Positions 47,312 through 55,439 of a stretch of 64,000 bases of DNA are shown here, one piece after another. A program made the translations under genes and the position numbers. How positions within the stretch are numbered: the first letter of the stretch is position 1; the number at the start of each line of letters is the position of its first letter. This DNA comes from Psychroflexus curvus (GTDB lineage: Bacteria; Bacteroidota; Bacteroidia; Flavobacteriales; Flavobacteriaceae), in the NCBI RefSeq assembly GCF_020164585.1, contig NZ_JAIQZF010000003.1, forward strand, positions 370,627 through 434,626. The letters are read 5' to 3'. The notes beneath the pieces were generated by a model. The model had not been told where the DNA came from and searched no databases. It saw nothing but the letters and a program-made list of their open reading frames with translations.

Positions 47312-48253
47312 CTAATGGTTTTTAGTTAGTCCTCGAAGTCTAGGTGTCTTTCTAAGATGAGTAAATTGTTTTTTGAAATTGATTTGCGTTATTAGCAAGC
47401 CTACTACAATAACGGTGAGACCTAGAATGTCCCAAACCAATATCGCATCTCCAAACATAAGCCAGGCCATAAACATCGTCACTGGTGGCCCAAGATAGAA
47501 TAAGCTCGAAAAACTTGTAGCGCTCATGCGTTCTATAAGCTTCCAAACGAAAGTGTATGCAAGAAGTGAAACACCAAGAATGAGCCAAACTTGAGTGAGG
47601 ATAAATTCAGTTGTCCAATCAGTGACTAAATTTTCGAAAAAAACAGCCGGAAAAAAGAGGACAACAGTTGTACCCAGACCTTGATAAAACAGGGATAGGC
47701 CTGAAGGTAATTTATTTACGCTTTTATTTAATTCCATATTGCGTTGGAATAAACTCGCCATTACCATAGCAATTATCGAACCTAAGGGGATAAGGTAACT
47801 AACCACTGATGTAGAATTTTCCATATCAATTCTATAGGCAACACTTAAGACGACTCCCAAAAAACCAATGCTTAACCCCAGCCACTGCTGAATGGAATTA
47901 CGTTCTCCAGTAATCCTACCCGATACGGAGCCTGTGACAAGGGGTTGTAATGAAATGATAAGCGCAACGATTCCAGCAGGCACACCATTTGAGATGGCAA
48001 CCAATGCGCACGTTAGCCAAACGCCATGTGCCAATATACCAATCAGTAAATTGGGTTTAGCTTTCTTCCATGAGACCCATTTAAAACGTCCTCTTATGTT
48101 GAGATAAGTCCATAAAAGTAGTGTTAATCCCAAATAACGCCAAAAAAGCAGAGTATAAGGGCCTGCAAACGGCAGACCATATTCAGCGCCTACAAATCCT
48201 GAATTCCAAAAAATCACAAACCCTACAACGAGTAAGACTGTCTTTTTAGTCAT
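47312..48253 (-). CDS. EamA/DMT-family transporter
   Basis: Drug/metabolite-type exporter of 313 residues with about ten hydrophobic helices arranged as two EamA repeats (first FWNSGFVGAEYGLPFAGPYTL, second starting near residue 150). No substrate-specific motif is seen. Relatives export amino acids or metabolites. It is monocistronic and flanked on both sides by copies of the interspersed repeats. Confidence 0.88.
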   Translation of the reverse strand: MTKKTVLLVVGFVIFWNSGFVGAEYGLPFAGPYTLLFWRYLGLTLLLWTYLNIRGRFKWVSWKKAKPNLLIGILAHGVWLTCALVAISNGVPAGIVALIISLQPLVTGSVSGRITGERNSIQQWLGLSIGFLGVVLSVAYRIDMENSTSVVSYLIPLGSIIAMVMASLFQRNMELNKSVNKLPSGLSLFYQGLGTTVVLFFPAVFFENLVTDWTTEFILTQVWLILGVSLLAYTFVWKLIERMSATSFSSLFYLGPPVTMFMAWLMFGDAILVWDILGLTVIVVGLLITQINFKKQFTHLRKTPRLRGLTKNH

Positions 48254-48540
48254 AATACAATAATTTAAAGCAGCAATTAATCAAAGAAATTCAGGAATTA
48301 CCTTAAAAAAATATTTTCTTCGGAGTATAATAGTTAATGTTTAATAATATTACTGCAGTATTCTGATTTTTGAGACTTGGCAGATATTGATTTGAGCTTG
48401 TCTGTATCGCTGCTAAAGTCAGGCGGGCTATGCGATAAGAGTTCTTGTTGGTCCTCGTCAATTCAAAGGATGCTTTGGACTTTTTTAATAAAAAATCATT
48501 TTGAGTACTCGACTTTACCAAAAGTCATTAACAAAATTTA
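48254..48540. other. gap without a supported gene
   Basis: 287 bases. A 72-codon minus-strand frame exists (48303-48521), but it is low in protein-like features and has no ribosome site or neighbour support. The stretch also holds fragments such as AGGCGGGCT that look like decayed interspersed repeat. Confidence 0.4.
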
Positions 48541-49275
48541 AATGATGAAAAATGCTGGCTTCGATACATTTTGGCTTTATTCATTGCGCCGCGATTCTCC
48601 TACCGTCGAATCACCGCCAGTTAGGGTTGGTCAAAAGTTAAGGGTGAATGGTCAACAGTGAACAGAAGAACCAGGAGTCACGAAAAAGGACAGGCGTGTA
48701 GTGAGTAGTGAGTAAAAATAGAGAAAAGAACAAAGAATATAGAGAAACGACAAAATAGCAACTCATAACGAATCACGAAACAAGAACCAGGAGACAGGAA
48801 ACACGACAGGCGTGTAGTGAGTAGTGAGTAGTGAGTAAAAATAGAGAAAAGAGCAAGGAGCAAAGAGAAACGACAAACTAGCAACTCATAACGAATCAGG
48901 AGCCAAGAAACAGGACAGGCGCGTAGTGGGTAGTGAGTAAAAATAGAGAAAAGAAAAAAAAATATAGAGAAACGACAAACTAGCAACTCATAACGAATCA
49001 CGAAACAAGAACCAGGAGACAGGAAACACGAACCACGACTTGGCTTCGATACATCCCGACGATATCTGTCGGGCAAGCCCTCCTGCTAGTGCATTCGGGC
49101 AAGCCCGCCTGCGTTCTTCTGCCTGAGGAGGCATTCGGGTAGGCCCGCCTGAGGCGGACAGGCTCAGTCCCCAGCACGTTCAGAGTCCAATAGTTTTTAT
49201 CATCGCCATAGTCTTCGTTTTGGTCTGCGTTTTTTATCAAAAATCAAAAATCAGCAATCAGCAATCAAAAATCCC
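48541..49275. repeat. GC-rich mosaic interspersed repeat, copy 2, with 109-116-bp tandem array
   Basis: The module GGCTTCGATACATTTTGG...GCGCCGCGATTCTCCTACCGTCGAATCACC spans 48557-48615. Three tandem units of 116, 109 and about 120 bases begin at 48689, 48805 and 48914, each starting GACAGGCG and containing GTAGTGAGTAGTGAG and CAACTCATAACGAATCA. Then come a hairpin CCCGAC-GATATCT-GTCGGG (49055-49073), 26-base GGGCAAGCCCGCCTG units (49075-49170), and AATCAGC/AAATCAA short repeats (49229-49273). Confidence 0.85.
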
Positions 49276-49417
49276 CACTCACCTCTTCTGTCTTACCTTA
49301 CTTAGACTTTGCTTAGTAAAGGATGGGGAAGAAGACTATTGAAGATGTTTTGACGTGCATCTCTTTCCCTAATTCTGTACTTGGCGTCGTCAAGGTTTTT
49401 AAATTCAGTAGGGCTTC

Positions 49418-50938
49418 TTAAGGTTTGAATTCCTGAGTAAGAATGGCCATAATGCTTATGATTCCATCCCGGTAGTGCCCAATTCTTATGTTTTCATTTG
49501 GGCTATGCTGATTATTGTCGCTATTGACCACCGGAACGGACACTGCCGGTACCTTAAGAGCCTTCAAAAACGGCGAAATGGGAATAGAGCCCCCGGAAGT
49601 CGGGATAATTACAGGGGAGGTTTCAAAGGCGCGCTCCAAAGCAGAGGTTAGCCATTCCCCGACTGGGGAATCGATATCGGTTTTGAAAGCATCGTAAGAA
49701 AATTGATGGTTCATCTGTACGATTTTATCCAGGCTGAGTCTCTGCTCATCGTTTGGTGGGCTACTTAAAACCGTATAGCCCTGATTTTCGATATGAGATT
49801 GAATACGCTCTATAAGTTTGGCAGGCTGAGAAGATTTCACCAGTCTTATGTCCAGTTCTGCGATAGCCCGGTCTGGTACAATAGTTCGGGCTTCGTCACC
49901 TACCCAGCCGGATTTCAGGCCTCTAATGTTGAGCGATGGGTACTGAATGGCGGCCTGCAAGAAACTCGCCACGCTATCCTGGGTGACGTAGCCAAGATCC
50001 TTTTTGAGCTGCGCTTCATCGTCCGGGACATTTTTGAGCGCAGTCATTTCTGTTTCAGAAATAGCCACATCTTCGTAATAGCCTGGAATGGCTACGCGTC
50101 CGTCGTCTGTGTAAAAACTAGCTAAAAGCTGAGATAACTGGCGAGCAGGGTTGGTGATGTAATTGCCGTAATGACCGCTGTGCTGAGAGCCTTTTGCACC
50201 AAATGTGGTTAGTGTGAGGGTTTGAATGCCCCGGGCTCCAAAGGATAAAGTAGGCTGATTGGTAGAATGCTGCGGGCCATCGAGGATGACAAGCATGTCT
50301 GCTGCTAATTTCTCTTTATGCACTTTAACGGCCGCAGGTAAGTTGGGTGAGCCGAGTTCTTCTTCAAAATCGATGATGACTTTAAGATTGACTTTCGGAG
50401 TGATATTCGCCTGATCCATAAGGGCTATTGCTGACCATAGCATAGCAATAGGCCCCTTATCATCGGAGGTAGACCGGCCGTAGATTCGCCAGTCTGGGTT
50501 TATAGTGTTTTGTAAAGCCGACCAGGGCAGGATTTCCCATTCGCCAAGAGCGGTTTGCTGTTTGAGAACCGGCGCATAGGGATTGGGCTGATTCCAGCGC
50601 TCGGGTTCTACAGGCTGACCATCGGCATGGGCGTAGAGGAGTAGGGTGGGCAGGGTTTTTTGGGTAAAACGCTCTGCAAGAAGTAAAGGAGTCGCTTCTG
50701 TTTCCAGAACCTGAGTTGTAAATCCGCGAGCTTCAAACGCAGCTTGCGCATAATTCAGATTGGTCTGCACGTGTTGCTCAATAAGGCCATTGTTTGGCAA
50801 ACTCAGCCAGTCTTTTAACAACTCTATGTTGGTTGATAAAGCCTGATTAGTTAGTTTTTCAAGTGTGGTTTTGTCTGGAGTCTGGGCTAAACCTATACAA
50901 CTGATCAGTAAGCCTAAGGCAAATGTGATGGATTTCAT
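49418..50938 (-). CDS. secreted M20-family metallopeptidase (dipeptidase type)
   Basis: Peptidase of 506 residues with signal peptide MKSITFALGLLISCIGLAQ. M20 zinc ligands and catalytic residues appear in order: His/Asp in LLYAHADGQPV (about 100-110), Asp in RSTSDDKGPIAM (about 153-164), the Glu pair in IDFEEELGS (about 189-197), Asp in LVILDGPQHS, and a late His in NSDNNQHSPNE. Members cleave di- and small peptides. By eye the gene is richer in G+C than its neighbours, and it sits between two repeat clusters, both compatible with horizontal gain. Confidence 0.9.
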   Translation of the reverse strand: MKSITFALGLLISCIGLAQTPDKTTLEKLTNQALSTNIELLKDWLSLPNNGLIEQHVQTNLNYAQAAFEARGFTTQVLETEATPLLLAERFTQKTLPTLLLYAHADGQPVEPERWNQPNPYAPVLKQQTALGEWEILPWSALQNTINPDWRIYGRSTSDDKGPIAMLWSAIALMDQANITPKVNLKVIIDFEEELGSPNLPAAVKVHKEKLAADMLVILDGPQHSTNQPTLSFGARGIQTLTLTTFGAKGSQHSGHYGNYITNPARQLSQLLASFYTDDGRVAIPGYYEDVAISETEMTALKNVPDDEAQLKKDLGYVTQDSVASFLQAAIQYPSLNIRGLKSGWVGDEARTIVPDRAIAELDIRLVKSSQPAKLIERIQSHIENQGYTVLSSPPNDEQRLSLDKIVQMNHQFSYDAFKTDIDSPVGEWLTSALERAFETSPVIIPTSGGSIPISPFLKALKVPAVSVPVVNSDNNQHSPNENIRIGHYRDGIISIMAILTQEFKP

Positions 50939-51014
50939 AGATGTTGATTTTTAATAAAGATACATGTTTTCTTCAACTCGGAGATTGCTTTGTTTTCTTT
51001 TGGGTAATTACATC

Positions 51015-51480
51015 CGTTTCTGACGAGGACTAAGCTGAAGCTGAAGCTGAAGCTGAAATTGAAGTTGAAGTTGAAGTTGAAGACGAAGACTAAGACTTTT
51101 TTTGCCAGGATGTATCAAAATGACGCTGACGCTGGCTCCGGGCAGGCCCGCCTGATAGGGCATTCGGGCAGGCCCGCCTGTTGGGACATTCGGGCAGGCC
51201 CGCCTGATAGGGCATTCGGACAGGACCGTCTGTTAGGGCATTCGGGCAAGCCCGCCTGTGTTCTTCTGCCTGATAGGGCATTCGGGCAGGCCCGCCTGTT
51301 GGGACATTCGGGCAGGCCCGCCTGTTGGGACATTCGGGCAGGCCCGCCTGTTGGGACATTCGGGCAAGCCCGCCTGATAGGGCATTCGGACAGGCCCGCC
51401 TGAGGCGGACAGGCTCAGTCCCCAGTGTTTGAGTTGGTCATTGAGCCTGTTTGCGTTCATTGGAAGCCAGGCTCAAAGTG
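51015..51480. repeat. GC-rich mosaic interspersed repeat, copy 3, with ten 26-bp tandem units
   Basis: Begins with hexamer repeats GAAGCT/GAAGTT/GAAGAC (51020-51096). About ten tandem units follow (51130-51415), alternating GGGCATTCGGGCAGGCCCGCCTGATA and GGGACATTCGGGCAGGCCCGCCTGTT; the core CAGGCCCGCCTG is near-palindromic. It ends with GGTCATTGAGCCTGTTTGCG...TTGGAAGCCAGGCTC (51434-51473), the hairpin module seen elsewhere. It lies directly upstream of the arsR promoter. Confidence 0.88.
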
Positions 51481-51506
51481 AAGAGGGTCTAAAAACTTAA
51501 TTAAAG

Positions 51507-51522
51507 TTCGTATATTTGCGAA
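51507..51522 (+). promoter_or_regulatory. arsR promoter with overlapping operator-like palindrome
   Basis: TTCGTATATTTGCGAA has inverted arms TTCGxA/TxCGAA and contains the promoter box TATATTTG (51511-51518), 19 bases before the arsR ATG. The identical 16 bases recur at 51881-51896. This suits an ArsR dimer blocking its own promoter. Confidence 0.75.
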
Positions 51523-51536
51523 TAGAATTACATGTT

Positions 51537-51836
51537 ATGCAACCAACACAAGACATCCTTTCAGAAGAATTAAAGCAAACCGCTCGGTTTGCTAAGGCCT
51601 TAAGTCATCCTATTCGGCTGGCGATTCTGGAGTTGCTTAACTCTCAAGCCTGTTGCTTTCATGGAGACATGGCAGAAATACTACCTGTTGCAAAATCTAC
51701 GCTATCTCAGCACCTCAAGGAATTGAAAAATGCAGGACTCATTCAAGGTAATATTTCTTCTCCTACAATCAAATACTGCATCAACAGAGAAAACTTTGAG
51801 CAGGCAAAACAACTTCTTTCTTCTGCTTTAAAATAA
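51537..51836 (+). CDS. ArsR/SmtB-family transcriptional repressor
   Basis: Winged-helix repressor of 99 residues. I take the ATG at 51537; an upstream TTG (51516) would place the start inside the promoter box. The core is LSHPIRLAILELLNSQACCFHGDMAEILPVAKSTLSQHLKEL (about 23-64, read in parts). It carries a Cys-Cys pair (QACCFHG) just before the recognition region, a plausible thiol sensor site for metal(loid) or reactive sulfur. The same palindrome overlaps its own promoter and that of the operon 85 bases downstream, indicating autoregulation and control of the cassette. Confidence 0.9.
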   Translation: MQPTQDILSEELKQTARFAKALSHPIRLAILELLNSQACCFHGDMAEILPVAKSTLSQHLKELKNAGLIQGNISSPTIKYCINRENFEQAKQLLSSALK

Positions 51837-51861
51837 TTTTTTACATCTTCAATCGTATTTT

Positions 51862-51896
51862 TACGAATTGCGAATTATAGTTCGTATATTTGCGAA
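51862..51896 (+). promoter_or_regulatory. operon promoter with duplicate ArsR operator and extra half-sites
   Basis: TTCGTATATTTGCGAA at 51881-51896 is identical to the arsR site and includes TATATTTG (51885-51892), 28 bases before the thioredoxin gene. Upstream, TACGAATTGCGAA (51863-51875) adds two further CGAA half-sites, so this operator may bind the repressor more tightly. Confidence 0.72.
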
Positions 51897-51920
51897 CAGT
51901 TAATCGTAAAAAGCAATCTA

Positions 51921-52151
51921 ATGAGATCAATTAAAATTTTAGGAACAGGTTGTCCAAAGTGTAAAACCATGTTCAACAATGTTAATAAAGCACTAGAAAA
52001 CAAGGGTGTAAAGGCCAATGTTGAAAAGATTGAAGACATCCAGGAGATCATGAAATACAATGTGCTTTCTACTCCAGTTTTGGTGATTGATGAAGAGATA
52101 AAAATAAAAGGTAAAGCTGGCGATGTGTCAGAAATAGAATCTTTTTTATAA
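51921..52151 (+). CDS. small redox-disulfide thioredoxin (TM0996/MTH895 type)
   Basis: Cytoplasmic thioredoxin-fold protein of 76 residues. It has GTGCPKCKTM (about 8-17) with a CxxC active site and the cis-Pro motif STPVLVIDE (about 51-59). This short family often lies next to ArsP-like permeases, where it may supply electrons or handle metal-thiol adducts. It is the first gene after the second ArsR-type operator and precedes the 317-residue protein by 12 bases. Confidence 0.9.
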   Translation: MRSIKILGTGCPKCKTMFNNVNKALENKGVKANVEKIEDIQEIMKYNVLSTPVLVIDEEIKIKGKAGDVSEIESFL

Positions 52152-52163
52152 AACCATACATTT

Positions 52164-53117
52164 ATGAAAAGAGGTGAATTTTTAAGAAACAGTGCGTTTG
52201 CCACTGGCACATTAATGTCAGGAGGATTATTTGCTAGAGGTTTTCAAAAAGAAGATTTACTAGAAGAACCTATAAATGATGGTGTTTTTTCAGCTACCTG
52301 TTCATTTAGAGTAGCAAAACCAATACATAAGGAGGTTGAGTCTAAAATAAAAGAATTAGTCAATTCAGAAATAAGTCAGTATGATGGATTTTTAGGATTT
52401 AGTTTGAAGCAAATGGTTGGGGATTCAACTATGGTAAAAAATCTTCCGGCCAGCTATAAAGGAGCTCTCGCCAGTGCTTTTGAAGAGGGAGCCGAAAGCG
52501 GAAGCATGCCTTATGTGTATTTGTTACTGGTAAGGTTTAATTCTTTTGAAAATTTAAAACTTTACGGCGCTAACAACCTGATTAAAGACCATTTAAGCGA
52601 AGTGAATTTCATGTATAGTCCCAATGGAAAGACAGACCTATTTTTAGAGTTTACTGGTGAACCTATGGTAACGATAGCCGCTGGTAACAGAGAAAAGGTC
52701 TTTAGTCAGCCAAGTGAGCTTAAAACATTCTTGAATTATAAGCATGGACTTAAAAACACCATTACAGTAGCAAATCACGTTAGCATAAAGGCAAAGGACA
52801 CAGAGGCTTTTGAAGAACAAGTGAAGGGTCTTTTAAGCATAGCTCAAAATACGTTTAAGCCACATACCTCAGAAACTGGATTAGCCGGAGCTAAGGATAA
52901 CTCAAACTACAAGAAAGCAGTGACCACTGAAATTTTACGTGGAGCCAAAACACATGGCGATTATCGAAATTATATCATGCATGGGGTTTGGGAATCGTAC
53001 TGGGATCATGAAAACTCGCATCTGGATCAGCGCTTCAAAAAAGCTGCTGCACCGGTAGGTTCTTATGTCGTAAAAGGACCAGTGGAGACTTTTTATAAAA
53101 CAATCCTTGACATTTAA
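52164..53117 (+). CDS. exported 317-residue protein of unknown function
   Basis: The N-terminus MKRGEFLRNSAFATG resembles a twin-arginine-type signal with KR in place of RR, followed by a weakly hydrophobic Ala/Gly segment ending near FARG. The mature chain has two regions of similar pattern, SATCSFRVAKPIHKEVESKI with YDGFLGFS (about 43-80) and TITVANHVSIKAKDTEAFEE (about 195-214), which could be paired ferredoxin-like alpha-beta barrels as in monooxygenase-like stress proteins. That fold is a guess. No catalytic motif is evident. It is second in the ArsR-controlled operon, 8 bases before a rhodanese. Confidence 0.8.
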   Translation: MKRGEFLRNSAFATGTLMSGGLFARGFQKEDLLEEPINDGVFSATCSFRVAKPIHKEVESKIKELVNSEISQYDGFLGFSLKQMVGDSTMVKNLPASYKGALASAFEEGAESGSMPYVYLLLVRFNSFENLKLYGANNLIKDHLSEVNFMYSPNGKTDLFLEFTGEPMVTIAAGNREKVFSQPSELKTFLNYKHGLKNTITVANHVSIKAKDTEAFEEQVKGLLSIAQNTFKPHTSETGLAGAKDNSNYKKAVTTEILRGAKTHGDYRNYIMHGVWESYWDHENSHLDQRFKKAAAPVGSYVVKGPVETFYKTILDI

Positions 53118-53125
53118 AACTACAG

Positions 53126-53497
53126 ATGATGAACACGACACAAATAATAAATAGTTGCCCAACCACAACTGCTCAGTTTGAAAAAGAAGGGGGTTTTTTG
53201 GTGGATGTGAGAGAAAAAGAAGAAGTCGATAAACTTAGTTTTGATGTGAAGAATATACTTCATATCCCCTTGACAGAATTTGAAGAACGCTATGCAGAAA
53301 TTCCTAAAGACCAATCGATAGTAATGGTGTGCAGGAGTGGAGTAAGAAGTCTCGAAGCGGCCTATTACCTCAGTAATAAAGGCTATAAAGAGGTGAAAAA
53401 CTTAGAGGGGGGTATTATAAAATGGGAATCTAAAGGCTTTCCTGTTAAAGGAGATTTGGCAGAAGTCAATTCTACCGGCTCAGGTTGTTATAATTGA
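53126..53497 (+). CDS. rhodanese-like sulfurtransferase, cytoplasmic
   Basis: Single rhodanese domain of 123 residues. FLVDVREKEEVDK (about 24-36) and the active loop VCRSGVRS (C69) followed by NLEGGIIKWESKGFP are characteristic. No signal peptide is present. It moves sulfane sulfur from donors such as thiosulfate or persulfides to thiols. It lies third in the ArsR operon, and its partner 16 bases downstream is a secreted rhodanese. Confidence 0.92.
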   Translation: MMNTTQIINSCPTTTAQFEKEGGFLVDVREKEEVDKLSFDVKNILHIPLTEFEERYAEIPKDQSIVMVCRSGVRSLEAAYYLSNKGYKEVKNLEGGIIKWESKGFPVKGDLAEVNSTGSGCYN

Positions 53498-53513
53498 TCC
53501 CGTTGTTTCTAAA

Positions 53514-53969
53514 ATGAATTCTATGAAAACAATTCAATTCCTTATTTTAGGTATTATATTCATAAACGTGGCATCAGTTTCTGCGCAAACCGAACTGGAT
53601 AATTACTTGTCGAACTATACCTATGAAAGCCGAAAGGAGATGAAGATCTCTTCAGAGCAAATTGTTCAGTTATTGCAAGATGATGAGGTGGTTTTAGTCG
53701 ACATCCGTTTTGAAGAAGAACAAGCCGCATGGCAGATGGCTTACGCTATAAAAATTCCGCTTTCCACTTTGCCCCAACGCTATGCGGAACTGCCAAAAGA
53801 CAAACTCATTGTTACTGCCTGTCCACACAAGGACAGAGCTATCCTGGCGATGATGTATTTGAAGAGCAAAGGCTACGAAGTGGCTTATTTAAAAAACGGT
53901 TTGCTGGGGCTTGCTGATCATTTGCGTGGTGACAAGGCTAAAAATTTTATTAGAAATTTCAAAAAATAA
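53514..53969 (+). CDS. rhodanese-like protein with signal peptide and unusual active loop
   Basis: Protein of 151 residues. The signal peptide runs to SVSAQ (about residue 25), and the second Met (53523) may be the true start. The rhodanese fold is recognisable from VLVDIRFEEEQ (about 60-70) and the pattern IPLSTLPQRYAELPKDKLIV. The active loop reads CPHKDR (C103) instead of the usual CRxGxR. The catalytic Cys is kept but the loop is altered, so sulfur transfer with different specificity is likely. It is probably envelope-located. Confidence 0.85.
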   Translation: MNSMKTIQFLILGIIFINVASVSAQTELDNYLSNYTYESRKEMKISSEQIVQLLQDDEVVLVDIRFEEEQAAWQMAYAIKIPLSTLPQRYAELPKDKLIVTACPHKDRAILAMMYLKSKGYEVAYLKNGLLGLADHLRGDKAKNFIRNFKK

Positions 53970-53975
53970 CATCTG

Positions 53976-54953
53976 ATGTTCGAATGGACACAATCATTTG
54001 CAGACTGGTTAATCTACCAAGTCTTTAATATTGCTGCCGAATCTGATTTGGGGCATGCCTTAAACTTCTTTGTGTACGACACCATAAAGATTTTGGTGCT
54101 GTTGTTTCTTATTGTTTTCTTGATGGGCATTATCAATATTTACTTTCCTATTGAACGCCTTAAGAATTACCTGAATCGTAAAAAACTTTACGGTTTAGAA
54201 TATTTCTTTGCTTCCACCTTTGGTGCGATTACGCCCTTTTGTTCCTGCTCTTCAGTTCCTTTGTTTATTGGTTTTGTACAAGGTGGAATACCGCTTGGCG
54301 TTACCTTTTCATTTTTAATCACTTCACCTTTGATTAATGAAGTGGCTATCGCCATGTTTTTGGGCATGTTTGGTTGGAAAGCTACGCTGATTTATGTGGG
54401 TTCAGGATTAATTTTAGGAACGCTTGGTGGTTGGATTTTAGGGAAATTCAATTTGCAGCCGATGTTATCAGATTGGGTTCAGAAAATTTTAGAAAACGCT
54501 GAAGCTGGAGAAGCTGACTATGATGAATCCAAAAAAACATTTGTACAACGTTTACCAGAAATCATAAAAAATGCTTGGGATTTGGTAAAAGGCATTTTGA
54601 TTTATGTGTTGATAGGAATCGGAATTGGAGCTGCCATGCACGGTTATGTACCAGAGAATTTCTTTGCGGAATATCTGGGTAGTGGCGCTTGGTGGACAGT
54701 TCCATTAGCCGTTATTCTTGCCGTACCAATGTATGCCAATGCTGCAGGAATTGTACCGGTGATTCAAGTGTTTGTCGCCAAAGGTGTTCCTCTCGGTACC
54801 GCTATCGCTTTTATGATGGCAACCGTGGGTTTATCAATCCCTGAAGGAACTTTACTCAAAAAAGTAATGTCGCTCAAGTTGATTGCCATTTACTTTGGCG
54901 TGGTGACGTTGTTTATCATTTTATCTGGATTTATATTCAATATTTTACTTTAA
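53976..54953 (+). CDS. UPF0718/ArsP-type permease
   Basis: Membrane transporter of 325 residues with about eight to ten hydrophobic segments. The family hallmark FGAITPFCSCSSVPLFIGF (about 83-101) has Cys89 and Cys91, and a second matching repeat occurs in VPMYANAAGIVPVIQVF. Relatives include ArsP (export of trivalent organoarsenicals) and the SO_0444-type Cu/Zn exporters. A thiophilic substrate is therefore likely, but which one is unknown. It is the only transporter of the ArsR operon, 6 bases after the secreted rhodanese. Confidence 0.88.
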   Translation: MFEWTQSFADWLIYQVFNIAAESDLGHALNFFVYDTIKILVLLFLIVFLMGIINIYFPIERLKNYLNRKKLYGLEYFFASTFGAITPFCSCSSVPLFIGFVQGGIPLGVTFSFLITSPLINEVAIAMFLGMFGWKATLIYVGSGLILGTLGGWILGKFNLQPMLSDWVQKILENAEAGEADYDESKKTFVQRLPEIIKNAWDLVKGILIYVLIGIGIGAAMHGYVPENFFAEYLGSGAWWTVPLAVILAVPMYANAAGIVPVIQVFVAKGVPLGTAIAFMMATVGLSIPEGTLLKKVMSLKLIAIYFGVVTLFIILSGFIFNILL

Positions 54954-54965
54954 AACTCAAACATT

Positions 54966-55421
54966 ATGACACAGCATTTTTTAAACTTATGGATAGAAGC
55001 AAGAACTCGTTTTTCCAATCAATTAGAAAAGATTTCTGAAGAAGACCTCAAAAAAACACTTGGTGATAGCCCAAATTCAGTCGGCTTTTTGATGCGGCAT
55101 ATCGCTGAAGTGGAATTGCTATTTGCTAAAAATGTCTTCAAACTAGACGATGTTCGCATCACTGCCAAAACCGTCATCGATGGGAAAGACACCGGAAAGT
55201 GGACGGATTTATCAGACTTAAAAGAAATTAATCAAGAAGCTTTTGACCAACTCAAAAAAGCCATTGAAGCCCAAACTAATGAAGCTTGGGAAAAAGAAAT
55301 AACCACCAAGGAATTTGGCACCAAAACTCTTGCTGAAGCTTTCGGTAGAGTAGTGACTCACACTGCTTACCATGCCGGGCAAATGGCTCTAGCTAAAAAA
55401 TACGGAACCATAAAGGAATAA
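54966..55421 (+). CDS. DinB-family protein
   Basis: Four-helix-bundle protein of 151 residues in the DinB/DfsB superfamily. Its members include metal-dependent enzymes that use low-molecular-weight thiols such as bacillithiol. Three His positions that would hold a metal are seen: RHIAEVE (about 41-47) and HTAYHAGQ (about 137-144). No signal peptide. In this operon a thiol-S-transferase-like role on a metal(loid) or electrophile adduct is an attractive guess. Bacillithiol use by this organism cannot be checked here. Confidence 0.82.
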   Translation: MTQHFLNLWIEARTRFSNQLEKISEEDLKKTLGDSPNSVGFLMRHIAEVELLFAKNVFKLDDVRITAKTVIDGKDTGKWTDLSDLKEINQEAFDQLKKAIEAQTNEAWEKEITTKEFGTKTLAEAFGRVVTHTAYHAGQMALAKKYGTIKE

Positions 55422-55439
55422 ATCGCCAACTCATTTAAA

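Noticed and set aside
48303..48521. 72-codon minus-strand hypothetical
   Set aside because: No motif, no operon support and partial overlap with repeat-like DNA.
48678..49240. 132- and 80-codon minus-strand frames
   Set aside because: Both read through tandem repeats; the sequences are internally repetitive and lack start signals.
51130..51415. CRISPR array
   Set aside because: Units are contiguous with no unique spacers, and no cas genes are in the window.
51059..51460. Long reading frames on both strands across the 26-bp array
   Set aside because: They arise because the units are close to multiples of three with few stops. The products are repeats of RACPN/GGPARMP-type phrases without ribosome sites.
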